From positions 1 through 64,000 of the forward strand of contig NEED01000075.1 in NCBI GenBank assembly GCA_002110465.1: DNA of 64,000 bases, given 5' to 3'. The notes under the pieces were generated by a model. The model made no database searches. It worked only from the letters and a program-made list of their open reading frames with translations, and was not told the DNA's origin. Source of the stretch: an unicellular cyanobacterium SU2 (GTDB taxonomy: Bacteria; Cyanobacteriota; Cyanobacteriia; Cyanobacteriales; Microcystaceae). The position numbers were made by a program, and so were the translations under genes. This document shows, piece by piece, positions 61,730-64,000 of the stretch (positions within the stretch are counted from its first letter, which is position 1; each line of letters starts with the position of its first letter).

Positions 61730-62638
61730 TTACTCTTCTTTTTGTATTTTTTCTAACGCTTGTTCAACCCTTGTTGGGGCTGTTTTCATTACCTCATCAA
61801 AGTTCTCTAAAATTTCCCCAGGATAGTTTTCTAAGACTTTAGTAGACAAAGAAATACGGCCTTTGTATTCATCAATATTCAGAATTATCACCTGAATTTC
61901 TTGGCCAAACTTGAAGAGTGTATTTAAAGAATCCACCCGTGAACCACTAATTTGGGTAATATGTAACAATCCTGTGACCCCATTCATATCCACGAAGATT
62001 CCATAGGGTTGAATTCTCGCTACTTTTCCTGCTACCAATGTTCCCGCCGTAATTTTATCCATTTGTGCTGCCATAATGGCACGACGTTGGGACAAGACTA
62101 ACTTATTATTCTCCTGATTAACTTCTAAAAAATTAGCGGTTAATGATTGACCCACTAAAGACTCTAAATTTTCTTTTTCGAGGAGATGCGATCGCGGAAT
62201 AAATCCTCGCAACCCTTCAACTTCACCGATAACTCCCCCTTTATTGGTTCGAGTCACGAGCATTTGAACCGTTTGGCCGGTTTCAGCCAATTCTGCTAAA
62301 TGATCCCAAGCTTGTTGCAATTGGAGTTGGCGAGCAGAGAGTTTAACTTGACCTTCAGCATTTTGGTCACTAATAATCAGTAATTCACATTCTTCGTTTA
62401 AGGGGAGAACCTCAGCTAAATCAGGGGTTGAGTCTAAAGCAGCTTCTCTTAAGGGAACAAACCCTGTAGACTTGCCTCCGATATCAACATAAGCTCCGTC
62501 AGAGGTGTGTTGAACCACCATTCCACGAACGATTTGCCCTTTCTCGAAAGTGTAATCATGCTGGTCTAGAGCTTTAGCAAAGTCATCCATGGAAAAGCCA
62601 ATATCGGATGATTTAGGGGGGGTAGATTCTGGAGTCAT
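61730..62638 (-). CDS. rpsA: 30S ribosomal protein S1
   Basis: A 302-residue short S1 protein with three S1 RNA-binding repeats: GQIVRGMVVQHTSDGAYVDIG, VQMLVTRTNKGGVIGEVEGLR and AGKVARIQPYGIFVDMNGVTG, each followed by the usual hydrophobic strands. Cyanobacteria and chloroplasts have such three-repeat forms, and most cyanobacteria carry two paralogues. It helps mRNA binding to the small subunit. ATG 62638 gives the typical acidic start (MTPES) and is preferred over the upstream in-frame start at 62704. Confidence 0.88.
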   Translation of the reverse strand: MTPESTPPKSSDIGFSMDDFAKALDQHDYTFEKGQIVRGMVVQHTSDGAYVDIGGKSTGFVPLREAALDSTPDLAEVLPLNEECELLIISDQNAEGQVKLSARQLQLQQAWDHLAELAETGQTVQMLVTRTNKGGVIGEVEGLRGFIPRSHLLEKENLESLVGQSLTANFLEVNQENNKLVLSQRRAIMAAQMDKITAGTLVAGKVARIQPYGIFVDMNGVTGLLHITQISGSRVDSLNTLFKFGQEIQVIILNIDEYKGRISLSTKVLENYPGEILENFDEVMKTAPTRVEQALEKIQKEE

Positions 62639-62713
62639 GGTGATTAAATGAACAAGGGAAAGCAATAAACAGTTAGTTAGGTGATCGCGGTGATAACAAA
62701 CCACTGATTACTA

Positions 62714-63454
62714 TCATAATTGGGTGCTAAACAACTCTAACACATGGCTCCAAGCATCTTTAGCTGCTTCTGGATGATAACTATCGCGTTGATCGCAGAA
62801 AAATCCATGATTTGCCCCTTGATAACGGAACACTTTATGAGAAATATTATGTTTTTTTAAGCTTGCTTCGATTTCGTCTACTTGTTCTGGGGGAATACTG
62901 GCATCGTCGAGGCCAAAAAAAGTATAAATGGTTCCGCTAATATCGGGAGTACGACTCAAGGTTGGTTCTCCGTCTCCAGGGGTCCAATTAGTAATCCCTG
63001 CACCATAAAAGGAGGCGGTTGCTTTGATATCATCGAGGGTAGCTGCTAGATAGGTCACATGGCCACCAAAACAAAACCCAATTGCTCCTATCCCTTTCTT
63101 TTTTACATTAGGCAAGGTATAAAGATAATCAATGGCAGCCTGAATATCTGTGAGAAGTTCTGAGGCCTTGGTTTGATTTTTGTAAACACGACCAATTTTA
63201 ATGTCTTCTGGAGTGTAGCCTGTTTCAAATCCAGGGGCGAGACGTTGATAAATCGTTGGGGCGATCACCACATAACCCTGTTTAGCAATTCGTTCAGTGA
63301 CCTCTCGAATATGGGCATTAACGCCAAAAATTTCTTGAACTACAATAACACCTGGAAAGATGCCTTCTTGGGTTGGCATAGCTAAATAAGCATCAATAGC
63401 CAAATCTCCATTATTGACTTGAATTTGCTGGGTTTTAATGTCTGATAGCACCAT
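62714..63454 (-). CDS. Dienelactone hydrolase family protein
   Basis: A 246-residue alpha/beta hydrolase. The catalytic triad is visible: nucleophile Cys in GAIGFCFGGHV, Asp in FFGLDDASIP and His in GANHGFFC. The N-terminus (GVIVVQEIFGVNAHIREV) has the conserved Glu that tunes the Cys nucleophile. The natural substrate is unknown; dienelactone is unlikely in a cyanobacterium without an aromatic degradation cluster. It is adjacent to the creatininase-like gene on the same strand. Confidence 0.88.
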   Translation of the reverse strand: MVLSDIKTQQIQVNNGDLAIDAYLAMPTQEGIFPGVIVVQEIFGVNAHIREVTERIAKQGYVVIAPTIYQRLAPGFETGYTPEDIKIGRVYKNQTKASELLTDIQAAIDYLYTLPNVKKKGIGAIGFCFGGHVTYLAATLDDIKATASFYGAGITNWTPGDGEPTLSRTPDISGTIYTFFGLDDASIPPEQVDEIEASLKKHNISHKVFRYQGANHGFFCDQRDSYHPEAAKDAWSHVLELFSTQL

Positions 63455-63472
63455 TATTAATTTTTTCCAACA

Positions 63473-64000
63473 CTAATCATTTTGCAAAAACTTAAGATAA
63501 GACTCACAAAGTTCTTTAACTGCTAACTCATACAATTGCTGGCCATGTTCTGGGGTCGCTAACGCAGGATTTGACCCCATTCTGCCATCGGGATAATGCC
63601 GACGAAAATCAGCCGACCCATAGATAGGATAACCTGATGCCACATCCTTAGCTAGAGGAGCATTTTTAATCGACTCAGGATAGATATATTGAGTAACAGC
63701 TACTTCCGAGGGAGTCGCATGAGATCCTTCTTGATCACCGTATAATTCCTTTGCTTTTTTATAGACAGAACGACACATAAACCAATTTCCCACTTGACAG
63801 CGAACGTGATCCGCCTGGGGAAGATTGAGGTGGGCTAAATGGTAATAAGTTTGGGAAAATGCTCCTTTAAGGGTAGCAATATTACCGCCATGACCATTGA
63901 TAAAGAAAAATCGCGTAAATCCCGCCTTGGTTAAACAGGTGAGATAATCTTCAATCACTTGAATTAAGGTGGTGGGGCGTAAACTCATCGTTCCGGGGAA
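63473..64000 (-). CDS. Creatininase-family amidohydrolase, 5' end beyond window
   Basis: The C-terminal 175 or so residues of a creatininase-family protein. The frame runs off the window edge (FPGTMSLRPTTLIQ reads through 64000), so the apparent ATG at 63988 is internal. Family motifs are FINGHGGN (metal ligands), GNWF and DQEGSHATPSEVAVTQ. Relatives hydrolyse cyclic amides such as creatinine or act on formamide intermediates; the substrate here is unknown. It lies 18 bases upstream of the dienelactone hydrolase gene and is probably co-transcribed. Confidence 0.85.
   Translation of the reverse strand, partial: FPGTMSLRPTTLIQVIEDYLTCLTKAGFTRFFFINGHGGNIATLKGAFSQTYYHLAHLNLPQADHVRCQVGNWFMCRSVYKKAKELYGDQEGSHATPSEVAVTQYIYPESIKNAPLAKDVASGYPIYGSADFRRHYPDGRMGSNPALATPEHGQQLYELAVKELCESYLKFLQND

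Overview
The window looks like chromosomal DNA from a unicellular, AT-rich cyanobacterium, probably of the Crocosphaera/Cyanothece type. This is inferred from gene content, not from a database match. The evidence is frequent GCGATCGC (HIP1) octamers; Ycf54; a PCP_red protein; phylloquinone genes menC and menE; a PaO/Tic55-type Rieske oxygenase; a cyanobacterial-type ribosomal protein S1; CobN; GH57, MEKHLA and RodZ-like proteins; heptamer tandem repeats; and dispersed GGGCTTTAGCCC palindromes. No rRNA, tRNA or CRISPR array was recognised.

Layout. 1-5.75 kb: a plus-strand glycan cluster (galE, GT4, GT2, ABC exporter). 5.75-7.4 kb: a decay zone with an oxidoreductase tail, a TM2 protein and a broken HicB antitoxin. 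7.4-13.5 kb: an FdhF/YdeP-like molybdoenzyme and its FdhD sulfurtransferase, with a DUF3616 protein and a secreted GH10 xylanase between them. 13.6-17.7 kb: a Rieske oxygenase, then a second-type EF-G gene preceded by about 265 nt of strongly structured, unidentified RNA. 18.6-21.7 kb: a complete grr RiPP locus made of an orphan binding protein (GrrP), two tandem glycine-rich precursors (GrrA) and a radical SAM/SPASM maturase (GrrM). 21.8-25 kb: a frameshifted FG-GAP/cadherin fragment, a GH57 protein and a 5'-truncated TnpB. 25-30 kb: DUF1269, RDD, nanE, lapA and a hybrid histidine kinase. 30-37.9 kb: cobN, then the minus-strand operon helicase-menC-menE. 38-44.4 kb: PCP_red, recQ, comB, GT4, ackA and a Uma2 nuclease. 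45-53 kb: hypotheticals, a copper P-type ATPase with a TnpB tail fused just after its stop, a CHASE-GGDEF cyclase, a repeat-containing secreted protein and a RodZ-like protein. 53-64 kb: ycf54, pdxJ, trpD, a coiled-coil lectin protein, an antitoxin with a wrecked PIN toxin, a degenerate alpha/beta hydrolase, endonuclease V, an LpxB-like protein, an orphan PEP-CTERM tail, a LuxR-type regulator, a PD40 lipoprotein, S1, dienelactone hydrolase and a creatininase cut by the window edge.

The best candidate for an exciting system is the grr locus. Each precursor carries a signal peptide, a shared leader segment and a glycine-rich core with 10 or 11 aromatic-X-Asn/Asp triplets, which are the substrate pattern of cyclophane-forming radical SAM enzymes. 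GrrM-type systems are a known class, but the role of the product and of GrrP is not. The second candidate is the structured RNA upstream of the EF-G gene. The window is also rich in gene wreckage next to intact genes (HicB, PIN toxin, PEP-CTERM, FG-GAP/cadherin, TnpB and oxidoreductase fragments), which shows active gene loss and past mobile-element activity.
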